This document shows, piece by piece, positions 43,225 to 55,623 of a stretch of DNA of 64,000 nt. A program made the position numbers and the translations under genes. This stretch comes from Chloranthus sessilifolius (lineage: Eukaryota > Streptophyta > Magnoliopsida > Chloranthales > Chloranthaceae). The number at the start of each line of letters is the position of its first letter. The first letter of the stretch is position 1. The notes beneath the pieces were generated by a model. That model had not been told where the DNA came from and ran no database searches. It saw only the letters and a program-made list of their open reading frames with translations. The stretch lies in contig CM037593.1 in assembly GCA_021018995.1 (NCBI GenBank), positions 32,811,810-32,875,809 of the forward strand. Direction: 5' to 3'.

Positions 43225-43955
43225 ATGTCAGACTATTATTTCAGCTTGCATTTCGACTATATACTATTGTTTCAGTAAATAGTCTCCCTATATTGAGATC
43301 TGAGGCACAGAGCTATTATTTCAGCCTATGTTCAGTCATGTACTATTGTTTGAGTACATGGTTCCCATGTTAGGGTTATGGGGCCTAAGCCACAGAGCTA
43401 TTATTTCAGCCTGTGTCCAGCCATATACTATTGTTTCAATATATGGTCCCCATATTAGGGTTAAAGGGGTCTAAAATATCAGACTATTATTTCAGCCTGT
43501 ATTTCGACTATATACTATGGCTTCAGTATATAGTCTCCCTACGTTAGGACTTGAGCCATAGAGCTATTATTTTAGCTTGTGTTTAGCTATGTATTATTAT
43601 TTCAGTGCATGGTTCCCACATTAGGGTTATGCGGCCTGAGCCACAGAGCTATTATTTCAGCCTGTGTCTAGCCATATACTATTATTTCAGTATATGGTCC
43701 CCATATTAGGGTTAAAGGGGTCTGAAATGCCAGATTATTATTTCAACCTACATTTCGACTATATACTATTGTTTCAGTATATAGTCTCCCTACGTTGGGA
43801 CCTGAGCCACAGAGCTATTATTTCAGCCTGTGTTCGGCCATGTACTATTGTTTCAGTGCATGGTTCCAACATTGGGCTCATGGGACTTGAGCCACAGAGC
43901 TATTGTTTCAGCCTGTATCTAGCCATATACTATTGTTTCACATATGGTTCCAATT
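43225..43955. repeat. Tandem hairpin array with constant loop CTATTRTTTCAG
   Basis: About nine alternating subunits (80-85 bp each) hold some 17 copies of CTATTRTTTCAG. Flanking arms pair and vary in step: GACTATATA/TATATAGTC, CCATATA/TATATGG, CATGTA/TACATG. Located at the very start of the element A LTR (U3). Confidence 0.85.
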
Positions 43956-44028
43956 AGGATTATGAGGTCAAAGGTGGTTGACCGAACAAATTTGTATATT
44001 CCTAGAAAGAAAAATTAGGGTGTCTACA

Positions 44029-44440
44029 TGTCCGAGTGCCTTAGGCAGTAGTGTCGTGATGAAAAAGGTTTATCAAGCGATTGAGTTGTAGTGGCATCAC
44101 AATGGGACATGTCGTTGATGATGGTGTTTCTTTCTTTGGCAGTTCTTGGGTTATATGTAATGAGTGTTGTGGTTGTATTGCGATGGGACGTGTTTGTGCA
44201 ATGGGGAGTTGGTCTAGTGACTCCTTGACTGTCGCGATGGGACATTGATGAAGTCTTGAGATCGCGACGGGACTTGCCTTCGGTCTCGGTGATATGGTAG
44301 GATCCTTAGGAGGCTCACTTTGGATTTTGTGATAGGATGTGAGGGGATGGCTGAGTTGTCGGGACGACGTTTGTATATGTGTATCCTATCGCGATGGGAC
44401 ATGAGGGCTTAGGTGACAGGATTTTACCTCTCTAGTCAGG
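44029..44440 (+). repeat. Motif-rich remnant with repeated CGCGATGGGACATG
   Basis: Copies, some decayed, at about 44096, 44190, 44233, 44262, 44335 and 44390. It lies between the outer end of element A's LTR and the truncated PMD exons of element B. No frame of interest. Perhaps LTR or promoter sequence of a further element type. Confidence 0.6.
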
Positions 44441-46323
44441 CCATGTGATGAGGCGGATGTCCGAGAGTATAAGAGGTGGTTTAGGGCATTGGGTGGCGGG
44501 CACCTCTTCACACGTCCCTTCCATGGGAGTGGTTCTTTCGCGATCGGCAGGTCAAAATCAGAGTTGGCAATGAGGGAGAGACTGGCCGCATTGGAGCAGG
44601 GCAATCTCACCGCGAGTGTGCAGGGGGCATTAGACGCTCTCCATAGGGCGATGGAGTAGATGGGGTGTGCTCCTCATCTGGATGAGGAGATGCAGCACTC
44701 CTTAGCCCTCTTAGTTGCTCAGGCTAAGGAGGCGGAGGATGAGTTGGGGGCTCGACTAGAGGAGACTCGACAGCTCCTGGTGAGTTGATTTACTAGTTTA
44801 ATTGTTTATGTATTATGTTGACTTGGTCTTCTAATCATTCTGACATGGTTGTGGTGTCTCATTTTATTTTAGACAGTCTGAGAGGGAGGCCAAGGTCGCC
44901 AGTCACGTGGTGATGATCAAGCTATTACGCGATCAGTAGCAAGCTGACCGAGAGGTGGAGGCCAGTTTATGATCTGAGATTGATCGATTGGTAAGCATCT
45001 ATATGAACGTAGTTTTATTAATTATTAGCATTTTGAGCTTGTCAACTGATGTGTTTATTGTTATTCATAGAGAGCCGAGCTCACTGCCGGAGGTCCCGTT
45101 TCGACATTTGATCCATCTTCAGTTGCCTCCTCCAGCCGGGAGGATCCAGCGATGGCTCAGCTTCGGGCAGAGCTGGAGCACTGGGTAAGTGCCATTCAAT
45201 CTTTTGACTCCTTTGCATAATTGTATTACTTTGTAGGATGTTATTATTTTGTTTTTCTTCATAGTTTACTAACATCATGTTGGTATTTCTGCGTCAGGTT
45301 GTCAAGGCTCATCAGACAAGGGAGGCGACTGCTGCCTCAAACGTCCTGAGAGTCAGGTATAATTTTTGGTTTGGTGTAATTCAGTTTAGGTTATTTCATT
45401 TTGTTTACTTTATTCTGACATATCTTGTGTTGGCTTGTTTGGTTTTTGTGCAGGCTGTTCCAGACTTCGCTCCTGAGGTTCCCCCTCAGGGGTCTGCTCT
45501 TATCCCTACTCAGGTATATTTTAGTTATTGTGTTCATCGTTTATTTGTCATCATAGTATTTTCTGATGTATTTGTTTATTCTCGTTGCAGTCGTCTACGT
45601 TTGTTGTCCCTTTCATGCCTCCGGCTGATCTAGTGACTGCTAAGACAATTGAGCGACTTCTGGAGGAGAGGCTGGATCTGGTATGATCCTTCCTTTTGTA
45701 AGTTTCTTTTTTGTTCATATATATAATGGTTTTCTTTGACTTGGTGTGGTTATGCAGGTTCGTCAGCTTAAGGAGGCGCGTCTAGAGGCGATGCGAGCGC
45801 CTACCACTCCCGAGGCAAGATGGATCCTTAGGGAGATGCAGAGTCGTGATGACCTATTCATTGAGATGATGGTTGCACAGAAGACTCAGGCTGAGGCGTT
45901 GGAGGTGGCACATTGGACGATGCGGGAAGAGATGCAGGTGTCCCTAGATCAGCGCAATATCTTCTGACAAGGAGTGAGCGGGGGGTACGTAGGCTGGCTA
46001 GTCAGCTTGATGGATCAGAGTCGAGGGCCACGGGTTCCTCGGCTGGTCAGTCTCGTCACGCGTCACATGATCGTGTCAAGGGTGATGCTCATGAGGATTC
46101 TATCATTCGTGAGATTCTCACTGGGTATCTTCCTCATTAGCGATCGAGGCGATCTGTTAGCCAGATGAGTGAGGGGGGTTTTGTGGCAGAGCCTCGTCGT
46201 CTAGAAGTTTCAAGGACTCCGGGTGCCGGGATTGTATTTTCAGAGGACCAGTCTACAGACCTCCGAGCTGATGATATTGGGGACAACGGTGCTCGTCCAT
46301 CCCAACAACAACATAGGGAGTAG
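44440..46323 (+). pseudogene. 3' exons of the PMD gene, element B copy
   Basis: Collinear with 6115-7444 of element A but starting inside the post-PMD helical segment, so the PMD core is lost. Exon-like pieces: 44450-44790, about 45070-45185, 45299-45357, 45454-45514, 45590-45683, 45759-46323, ending QQQHRE-stop. It keeps exons (PDFAPEVPPQGSALIPTQ and TIERLLEERLDLV) that element A lacks. The intron borders are readable as GT...AG. Coiled-coil-like (EALEVAHWTMREEMQVSL). Confidence 0.75.
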
Positions 46324-46372
46324 GGGTGTGTGTGTGACTTTTTTATCCGTTGTGTGTGTGAGTTGTATATAT

Positions 46373-46400
46373 AGGGGGTGCCCCCGGTGACAAGTGTAAA
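46373..46400 (+). terminator. Conserved 3'-end hairpin and TGTAA region, element B
   Basis: GGGGGTGCCCCCGG followed by TGACAAGTGTAAA, then (TA)n at 46417-46455. Confidence 0.5.
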
Positions 46401-46403
46401 AAG

Positions 46404-46411
46404 AAAAGAAA

Positions 46412-46457
<46 letters not shown>

Positions 46458-48150
46458 AGATTTTTTTGGTTTAGATGTACCTGATTGGCTCCTTTTCTTT
46501 TAGTTACCTCTTGTGTCTACTTTTGATTTTAGTGGTGTCAGTTGTCATCGGGACTTGGATGCTTCCTGAGCTGGCCCAATGCTGGTTGAAGATTGCTCTG
46601 TATTTGCATATGTCAAGATAACACTATCAGTAATTATTGTTCTCCCCCTTGCTAGTTGTCATGGGGGGTAAGTATCTTAGACCAAGGTCTGGTAGAAAAG
46701 GGTGGATATGTGCTCTTTCTTCTCTTTTTTTTTTTCTCTTTTTTGAAATGAAAATAATGCAACAGGGAAAGTAAATAGCTGAAATAATAATAATAAAATA
46801 AAAAAAATAAAAAATTCCCTAGTGTAGGAGCATGGTAGTGTCAGTAGTATTGTATCTTTGGTAGCATTCTCTGGATAGTAACTTCGTCATTCCTCATCTT
46901 CTTTGTGAATGAGTCAGTGCTTCTAATGTAATTCTCCCTCTGATCCAAAAAAAAAATACCCCAGTGTGTAGATGCAATAGAGCTTTTCTGGGCTTTGGGA
47001 TGAGCACTTTGGGTCTATAAGAAATCATGGGTATTTGGTGAGTTAGTTTTGGAGAAAAGTTCATCAGTACTGTCATCGAACTGGCAGGGGGGGAGGTCGT
47101 TTTGATTAGGTTAGTTGTATACAGGGGTCTATCTTAGGGTGGTGGTCATCCTATTCCCGTGGTTATTAGGGAGGAGTATGGTAGATATAGTGGGTGATTG
47201 CATCAGTCATCATTCATCGATTTTCAATTTCATTCCTAGGAGCATCCTGTAAGGCTTCTGATTTATCGTCCGAAATAAAAATAGAAGAGGGAGGAGTAAG
47301 GCTCAATGAGGTGGGGAATAGTTTATATCTAACACTTTCCAAAATGGATGAATAATAATCTTTTTTCTCAGAGGGATATGGGATGCCATGATTGAGCTCT
47401 TTGTCATATTTCGGTACCATCAAAATCTCACATTTTATGGTTAGCAAGATTTTGTCCTCCTCCCGCCATCTTACGATGATATCTAGTATGGGGACATCAG
47501 GGATGCCCTTGCAGCTTGCTTATACACTTCTAGTGAAGTTACAAGAAATGTCCTCATGGCTTGCTTATGCTTCCCTAAGCGCAATGACTTGTTCATTCGT
47601 CGTAATGCTCTCCCTCATAAATTTTGATATGTGTATTCTTTGAAAGCATCCTGCTAGCGCAAGAATAGCAAGTTTTGATTGAACCTATCATCTTCATTTT
47701 TTGTTTGCTCTAACATCTCCTCCAATGGCGGGAGAAGGAAAATGAGGATCGGGTGTTACTTATGCTTTTGAAAGAAGTTTGGTAGGTCACTAGTCCTTCA
47801 ATCAGATTGCCCGAGTGAAAAAGTGAGCGATAAACTAGAGGTCTTAAGGATATTCTGAGAATTGATGATGTACGACCAATGAATGGGTTGTGACAACTAC
47901 AGGGGTGATAAGTATAAGTGTTTAACTACGGGATGTGATGATCACAAGGCTAAGGATAGTATTTTCTAAGGTACATGGCATTCCAAGGGCTAGGGAGTTC
48001 TTCCCCATCTTGGTTTGTCAGTTTGTATACATTTCTAGGGTATGCGGCTGTTATAACTTAAGGGCCTTCCTAGTTCGGCTTCAGTTTTCCTTTCAGATGG
48101 GCGTGCTTGGAAGGCATAATTTTCTTTAAGACTAATTCTCCAATATTAAA
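46404..48150. other. PMD-integrase spacer of element B
   Basis: Aligns with 7533-9100. No gene; open frames differ between the copies. Confidence 0.6.
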
Positions 48151-48153
48151 GGT

Positions 48154-49040
48154 TCATTTGAGGACTTTCTTATCGTAAGCCCTAACCACTCTCCTCTGAT
48201 ATACCTGAGCATGATCAGCTGCCCTTAGACGTATCTCATTGAGCTGCTCTAGCTGTGCTAGTAGGGCAATTTTCCTCTTGTATAAGGATAGCTCATCATC
48301 GAGTTGAATCCATAAGGATGATACTTGTATCTCATTTAGTAAGACAATCTCCATCCCGTAGGTAAGGAGGTAGGGATTTGGCTAGTGGCCATACAAATAG
48401 AGGTCCTATAAGCTCAGAGTGCTTTTGGTAGTCGTTTAGGCTAGTCGGCTTCATTGCTTATTTCTACTATGCATTTTAGAATTCGAATTAGTGTTTTATT
48501 CGTAGCTTCTGCTTGTCCATTTCCTTGAGGGTAGAACGGTGATGAGTGGCTTAGATCGATGCATAACTTCTTCATCTTTTCTATGATAAATTGTGGTCCG
48601 TTGTCGGTGACAAACATCTTGGGTACTCCAAACTTGGTGATGATATTCTGAATGATAAACCTTACAAGTGATGAAGCGATGATTCTGACGTAGGATTCAG
48701 CTTTTGCCCATTTGGCGTAGTATTTGGTTGCTGTAAGTATGAATGCATGGTTATGAGTGTTCCCGACTATGTCTGTGAAAGGTCCAATGACATCAAAGGC
48801 CCACATCAAAAATGGCCATGGCGAGGTCATAGTATTCAATGCAATTGATGGAGCTTTGATAAGTGCAACGTGTTGTTGGCATTGCTTGTAGGATTAGACG
48901 TAAGGTGGTAATCTCTGATCATTGTCGGCCATAAGTAGCCTTGTCGTGTTACTTGATCGGAGAGTTTTTATCTATCGGCATGGGCGCCGTAGGCACTGGT
49001 GTGTGTTTCTCGGATGATGTATTATCCTTCGACGGTCGTG
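48154..49040 (-). pseudogene. Integrase of element B
   Basis: Minus strand. AFDVIGPFTD (Asp), VTDNGPQF (Asp) and GQAEATNK (Glu) are all present; the intervening IDLSHSSPFYPQGNGQ is usual. The C-terminal domain is badly broken (48154-48354 holds part of it). Aligns with 9101-10230. Confidence 0.88.
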
Positions 49041-49199
49041 ACGCATCATAGCAGTACTCCTTTGGTGATGGCTTCTTTATATTGTATTTCACCGAGTATG
49101 TAGAATCGGGCGCATCAATTCCTTATAGTCTTCCGTTCGATCTTCGTGGCATATGGAAGGACGTGCTGATGCTTCAGGAAGTTTCAGATGTCAAAATAC

Positions 49200-50360
49200 C
49201 ATGGCTGTCCATCATCAGTTGGTGATTTTTCAAATCTGAATATAGCGACTCCGGTTTCTGGCTTGACCTGCTTTTTCGGATTAATTACTTCATTTAGTCC
49301 TGTGCTGGTGGCGTGGATTGGTAATTCTCTCTTGATGGTCCATGCTACCTCATGGGGGGGTGCTGTTAATTTTTTGATGAAGAAGGTCTTGGTACTTTGC
49401 CCGATGGGTATCTAGATGATCGAGGTTAATGTGGTTAAAGAATCTGCGATCTTGTTTTCTAATCTAGGGATGCGCGTGAAAGAGATTCTTTTAAATTTCT
49501 TTACCAAATATTGAGCGGTTTCTAGGTATGCCATTAGTCTTCTTTCCTTAGTTTTCCCTTCTCTTATAACTTGTGAGATTACGAGCTTGGAATCATCGAT
49601 GGTTTTATACTGTTTAATACCTAATTGTAATGTTGCTCGTAGTCCAACTATAAAAGCTTTGTATTCTACGACGTTATTAGTGCCGGGGAAATCTAGCTGA
49701 AAAACTTTAGGTATGACAACTCCTTCGGGGCTTAGGAGGACTATCTCGATGCCTTTTCCTTTATGATTTAGAGCACCGTTGAAATAAAGGGTCCATGAGG
49801 TCTTGTCGTGCTCTTCGTTATGAATTGTGAGTAGGTCTTCATCAGGAAAATCTGCGCATATGGGTTCGTTACTCGGGAGTGGGAGCTCTGTGAGGTAATC
49901 GGCGATCGCTTGCCCTTTGATTGACTCTTGCGTGATGTAAGGATATCGAATTCTTGCAATAGCATATGTCAGCAAGCAATCTTTCTTGACATTGTGGGCT
50001 TTTCGAATACATACTTTAGAGGATCCATTCAGGCTAGTACTAGTATTTATATGCTTCAAAGTAGTGCCGTAATTTGGTTGAGGCCCACACCAGTGTGAGG
50101 CAAGTCTTCTCCATCAAAGTGTATTTTCGTTCGTACTCAATCATCGTCCTACTAAGGTAATAGATAGCCTTCTCTTTGTTGTTGTCTTTTTCATATTATC
50201 CCATAATTACTCCCATTGCTTTGTCATTCGCTAAGAGGTATAGGATTAGAGGTCTTTTAGGTGTTGGTGGCGATAATATTAGTGGGTTAAGGAGGTACTT
50301 CTTGATGTTGTCAAAGGCTTAGTGGCACTGGTCATCCCATTTGTACACAGTTCCTCCTTT
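49200..50360 (-). pseudogene. RNase H pair of element B
   Basis: The 215-residue open frame 49412-50059 covers the second, archaeal-type RNase H: LYFNGALNHKG (Asp changed to Asn), NNVVEYKAFIVGL (Glu), DDSKLVISQV (Asp) and ENKIADSLTTL (Asp). Preceding minus sequence to 50360 is the decayed RT-linked RNase H. The first Asp change would inactivate the second RNase H. Confidence 0.85.
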
Positions 50361-50439
50361 AAGTAATCTGTAGAAAGGATCGCATCTATCTGAATGCTGG
50401 GAGATAAATCTTCGGATGAATTGCAATCTTTCTATCAGG

Positions 50440-51430
50440 CCTCGTAATTCTTTGATATTACTGGGAGGTGGCATCTCAAGGATGGCTCTAAATTTTGCAG
50501 GTTGACTTCAATCCCTCGCATGCTGACTATGAAACCGAGTAATTTTTCAGAGGTGACTCCGAAGATATATTTCTTTAGGATCATTTTTAACTAATATCTC
50601 TTACCTCTTTACAGCACCAGTCGGAGTACTTCAATATGTCCTACTCGCATTTGGGACTTCACTAATATATTATCGACGTTGACTTCTACACACTTATGCA
50701 TCATGTCATGAAAAATAGCCATCATGGCGCATTAATACGTGGCTCCTGCATTATTGAGCCCAAAAGGCATAACGACATAGCAGTAAGTTCCTCATGGTAT
50801 GGTGAAGGAAGTCTTCTTTTAGTCGAACTCTATTAATTTGATCTGATTATACCCAGAGAAACCATCCATAAAGGATAGCATCTCATGTCTAGCGGTATTG
50901 TCGACTAGAGTGTCAATGTGTGGAAGTTGGAAGTCGTCTTTTGGGCATGTCTGGTTGAGGTTTCGGAAGTCAATATAAACCCATACTCTGTCATTTTTCT
51001 TAGTAACAGGTACTATATTGGCGACCCATTTAGGGTAGAGGACGACCCGGATGAATTTGGCTTTGTGCAATTTATCAACTTCCTCTTTAACTTGAAGGGC
51101 TATTTGTGGGTGCATCCTATGGAGTTTCTGCTTAACAGGCTTGGCATTGGGTTCTAAGACGAGACGATGTTCTACTAAAGTTGGGTCTAAACCAGGCATA
51201 TCCCCATAGGACCATGCAAAGGAGTCGAGGTGCTCTTGTAAGACTTGTGCAATTTGTTGACGCTCCTTGGAATTCATCGTTGCGCTAATTAGTAGCTTCT
51301 TGGGTTTCTCTTTAGTGCCAAAGTTGATTTCTTTTAGAGGTTCCGCGGCAACTTGAGTTTGCTCATCGAAATGCTTGATAACCCGTTGGAAGTCCGGTGC
51401 TTCCTCGGTGGTTGGTGTTCCTTCTTCATC
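50440..51430 (-). pseudogene. Reverse transcriptase of element B
   Basis: 51277-50819 is open: FAWSYGDMPGLDPTLVEHRL, YPKWVANIVPVTKKNDRVWV, PKDDFQLPHIDTLVDN, FMDGFSGYNQIKL. The part with the active site (about 50670) is shifted and reads NVDN in place of YIDD, so catalysis is lost. Confidence 0.9.
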
Positions 51431-51469
51431 CTCGATAAGCTCATATACTACAAAATTACTACACTAAGG

Positions 51470-52854
51470 ATTCAATTTTGTGAAAGGTAATCCTTCATCG
51501 GCGCGATTTATGACTGAGAGACCTTTGGTAAGGTGAAGGTCAAGACTATTGATCCTTTTCTCCAAGTCACGAAGTATCTCATCTGGTATGATCATTGGGC
51601 CTATTGTTTAGCCTGGATGCTTTGCATCCTGATGCGGTAGATGGGATAGATGTCTAAAGAGAAAAGTCTCCTTGTTGGCCACAAATTTGATTCAGGACGA
51701 ACGGTTTCCTTTCTTTTATGAGATTTTTTTATTTTTTTAGATTTTTTATTACTAAATTTTTAGGATTTTCTGCCTTTTCTATTTTTTTAATTTTTAATCA
51801 TAAATATGGTACAGGGTTGGTCACCTCAAGAGGCACTAGGAGAGTTGCTTCCTCTAATTGAGGGAGCGAACGGCTGCTAGATCCATTCGAGCGAATCTTC
51901 AGGAAATGTGGAATTTTTTTAGAGTCCTCATCTGATGAGATCTTTTGAATAGGTGATGTTGGTGATAGTGGTATTGACGTTTGAATTTCCTCTTTCACAT
52001 TGATTGCGTCTTCTTCGAAGAAGCTCTGGAGCTTGCAATCGATCAAACTATCCTCCTCTGGGTTGTAATGTAATTGTTCTTTCGACCGAGAGTGACCTCC
52101 TAAGGGATCCTCGGGGGTAGGGAGTTCTTTCCCTTGAACTTCATAATATGTTAGGATGATCATGCATGCTCGGCAGCGATGTTGGTAATGGTGAGAAATG
52201 CGGGGAGATCCCCAAGGGCATTCCCATCCTTCTGAGTTAGAGTCGAAGTCAGTATCAAACTCATCCTCTTGATCTGACAGTGCTTGAAGTCCTAGGTAAG
52301 CCTGCTCTGCTAACTCGAGTGCAGGGAGGTCTATCCAGTAGTCTTCGTCATCACTTAGGGGAGGTTGCCACACTTCCTCGAGAGATTTCTAGAATATTTA
52401 GAGTTGTAGCGTGTTTGGGGATGGAGGAGTATCTAGTTCAAGTTCCTCTTCAAACTCTATGAGGGCGATGTGGGTGTTTCCCCCTGGGTCAACTAAGTGA
52501 CTGTTGGGATTTTTTGCTTCTTGTATCGGTGGCCGAGTTGGTAGGTCATTACTTGCTTTTATTGTCATGAGGTTGGAGTGATTCGATTCTTCTAATGCAG
52601 AATGTCAGATCCAACTGGCAAAGCGTTCTATACTGGTGCATGCCCTACAGCGGGGTTGGTATGGGTGAGCAATACAAGGGGAGTCCCAGGGGCATTCCCA
52701 TCCCCCAAGGCCAAGGCCAAGGCGGATGCTATGCGAGTTAAAATCCTCTTGTGGTGTATCATCTTCTTCCCATGTTGAGTGCAAGTACTCTTCATTATCT
52801 TGCAAGGTATCTATATAAAAATTCTCGCTGTCAGTGGATTTCCAATCTTCTACT
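51470..52854 (-). pseudogene. Protease-RT linker of element B with duplicated Cys/His motif
   Basis: The 191-residue frame 52373-51798 is acidic (DDEDYWIDLPALELAEQAYL) and contains WECPWGSPRISHHYQHRCRA at 52226-52164. A second copy, WECPWDSPCIAHPYQPRCRA, lies at 52700-52638. The protease and G-patch that should follow are missing, replaced by the Athila-like insert. Confidence 0.65.
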
Positions 52855-53180
52855 TGTTATTCACTGAAAAGCATCACTTTTCACCTCTTAACCTAGCCCT
52901 TGCTAGACCTTAAAGCTAACTAATAACTATTGTTTAAGTGTGTTTTATAGTTAGTAATAAATTGTGCAACTTAACACAAAGTCGATGTCTTTGGTACCAA
53001 GAAGAGAGAATTCAAGCAAAAGATAACAGTTGAGCCAGAGATTGATGGAACACCATGGTGGTACACACCATGGGGACTATTTTTCATGTCATGATGGATC
53101 AAGAAAGTCCAACAGATGAACCAAGCATAGATGAGAGTGGAGAAAGTTGTAATAGAAGCATGTTCATAGTAGCAGAGGAA

Positions 53181-53830
53181 CAAATGATCTATCTCGCATA
53201 GTTGAGGTGCTAGCTCGCGCAGCTAAGACATGCAGCACACTAGAGCTCACGAACTAGTCGCACAGCTCAGTGAGGGTATTATCAAAAAATAGCCTCTTAC
53301 GCAGTAGTCACGCACTTTAGCTGTAATCAACACATAAAAGAGCTCGCGAAGTAGTCACGCACTAAGCCTCCAGGAATATAGCTCGTGAAGCTCTCCCCAT
53401 GATCAAACTTCAAAGCAGCCGCGCGCATTACCTCGCGAGACCAAATTACTTGAACAGCAGCCACAACCTCACAAAGTTCTCGCATGGCTTTGGAAGAGAG
53501 AGACGCCCAGAAGTTCTCTCGCGCAGCTCTCGCGCGATTGGAAGCTTAACCTTGTACCGATCGAGATGTGAAAGCATCTGTGTGAGTACCTCGCGATAGA
53601 AGATTCTGAAGCCCTACTATGCGAGCAAGCTAAGCACTGCAAGTCCTTCTACGCGAGTGCATTCAAAGCCACATCAGCTGCGTAATCATCCAAAGTCCTT
53701 TTGCGCGAGACAGCAGCATTCAAAGCCAAATTCTACCTCGCGAGGACTCTGTAAGCTGCCTGAAGGAACTAAAAAGCATAAAACAACTATGCGACAGAAG
53801 TGATATGTAGAAAGCAGCCTCGTGAAACTC
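53181..53830. promoter_or_regulatory. CTCGCGAG motif cluster in Athila-like LTR U3
   Basis: More than a dozen CTCGCG/CGCGAG sites, including the 10-bp palindrome CCTCGCGAGG at 53736-53745. Ends about 180 bp upstream of TATATAAG. Confidence 0.8.
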
Positions 53831-54011
53831 GGGCTCTCCACTTCTCAATCTTAACTCAAGGACCTTTTGGGGATTTCTCCAGGTCTAGGGCATGCATCCC
53901 GAGGCATTGATCTTGAGGCACACATCCCAAGAAATCCAAGGGTTGTAACAGTGCAACACCTGCTAGGAAAATTAGAGTTTATTCTTCTCTTAGCCAAGGT
54001 AGTAGGACTGA

Positions 54012-54019
54012 GTATATAA
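54012..54019 (+). promoter_or_regulatory. TATA box of Athila-like LTR
   Basis: GAGTATATAAGTTG followed by CT-rich sequence. Confidence 0.65.
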
Positions 54020-55605
54020 GTTGTGCTTGTAACTTATTTATTAATCACTCTCTCCTTCAACCTCTGTCGGCTAAGAGCTCAAGCAGATTAGGATTAGGGT
54101 TAGGGTTTGATCACCTTTTGTTTTAGTTTTCTTCTCTCTTAGTCTAGCACTTGCTGGCTAAATCTTTGGTAAGCAATTAGGTGTAGTTTCATTTAGATTT
54201 GTAATAGGTCATTTAAACATTGAGATTTTTTTAAGAGTTGTTATGCACAAGGCTGCTGTCTTGAGAAATTTCATTATTGGTAATTTAGATCAATGAAATT
54301 TGTGCTTTAAATGTTCATTTAATCTATTATTTTCCTATTTGCCCGTAATTTTGTTCAGGCTATAGCATGCATTTAGGATTTGAGCTTATTGAAAGGCCCA
54401 TGGAAGATTGAGCTTGTAGCCTTGGGACCATGGTGGCAGCAGTAGTTTACATATTCTGTCTCATCATCTGTGGGTAAGGCAACCTTTGTAGATAGCTTGT
54501 GATCATTTGAGTGGACAGACTATATCCCTAGGGTAGGTCTTGGTCTCAGATCTAAGAAGGATTCTTCTCCTCTGCACTTGAGCTTATAGCCTAGTGAGAG
54601 GTTGTGTAGGAACAGGATCCCCTATGTTCTACTTGATCACTATCAAATGTTAGATTGGCTTCTCTATAGTGATTGCAAACTTATGGGCTGGGTCATTGTA
54701 GCCCTTTTATAGTAATGACCAGCTGTATTTAAGTCCCTATTCAACTTGTTGCTTTTCCTATGTGTCAAAGCATTATGTTGATGGCCTTTGCCACACACAT
54801 AGGATTTTATGGGTTGGAACTCCTATGAATGTCTGTTAGATCTGGGTGCTTGTAGCCTAGCAAACATTGTGTCTGTAATGGAATTCATGGCCTGATTTAG
54901 TTCATTAGTTGGAGGAAATCTATTAGATAGTCTGTGACCATTTAAGTGGACAGATTATAGCCTTAAGATCAGTCCACTCCTTTGGATTAGGTCAGCTTTT
55001 CTGATTTAATCAATGGGATTTGACAAACTCTATTGGATAGTCTGTGACCATTTAAGTGGATAGATTATAACCTTAAGGGCAGCCTAAATGACATGGGTTA
55101 AGTTGGATTCTTCTACCTTGCTAGGGTTTTTTATAGCACTTCACTAAGGATTTGCTGTAGAGACAACCCTAAATCTTAGTTACATAACTGAATTAACCTT
55201 AGCCTAAACTGCTTTCTTCCCATCCTTTTATCTTTATTTTAACATACGATCACCACCTTCTTCATAACCCTTTCTTTGGATAGGACTGCACTTTATTTCT
55301 TTTCTTTTTAGTAGATAATTTAGTGTAGTTGTGACACCCAACTCCCTTTCTTTAAGATTGTCAGATTTGTAGCCAGATCTAGAGGCCTACTATTATAGCC
55401 CATTTTGGGTTCTAGATTAATTTTTCTGTGAGACAAACTCTTACTTATCAAAACTTGCTACAATAGCCCTGTATCTTGCAGGCTGTGTGTACTTTAGGTT
55501 GCTGATTTCATAGCCATGTTACTCCACCTTTGTTTTCTGATTTTTCCATCTCATCACTTAAATAAACATCAACATTTAGACACCTGGAGTAGTCCAACAA
55601 GTTTT

Positions 55606-55623
55606 TGGCACCGCTGCTGGGGA
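55606..55623 (+). other. Primer binding site (tRNA-Asp type)
   Basis: TGGCACCGCTGCTGGGGA differs in a few bases from the complement of plant tRNA-Asp (TGGCGCCGTTGCCGGGGA), the usual Athila primer. It follows the LTR end after AGTTTT. Confidence 0.75.

Larger units (their letters stand above)
40955..44028 (-). repeat. 5' LTR of element A (minus-strand Tat element), about 3.1 kb
   Basis: On minus it starts TGTAGACACCC at 44028 and ends ACCAACA at 40955. From its start: a hairpin array (43225-43955), a GCGC/AATTA cluster (42790-43195), TATA at about 42757-42766, then a long R/U5 with AT-rich repeats (41320-41990). Plus bases 40955-42150 align with 62813-64000. Confidence 0.85.
52855..55599 (+). 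repeat. LTR of the Athila-like element
   Basis: Starts TGTTATTCACTG (boundary inferred from loss of similarity to element A) and ends CCAACA before AGTTTTTGGCACC, as in Athila elements. U3 has the CGCGAG cluster; TATA at about 54012. In R/U5 a phrase GTCTGTGACCATTTAAGTGG recurs at about 54490, 54930 and 55040. Confidence 0.7.

Noticed and set aside
43225-43955. Possible CRISPR-like or satellite array
   Set aside because: Plant DNA; the repeats have no unique spacers, the arms vary while the loop is fixed, and the array sits inside an LTR.
53399-53599. 66-codon frame in the CGCGAG region as a gene
   Set aside because: It lies in LTR U3, has no domain pattern, and is explained by the repeated CTCGCG motif.
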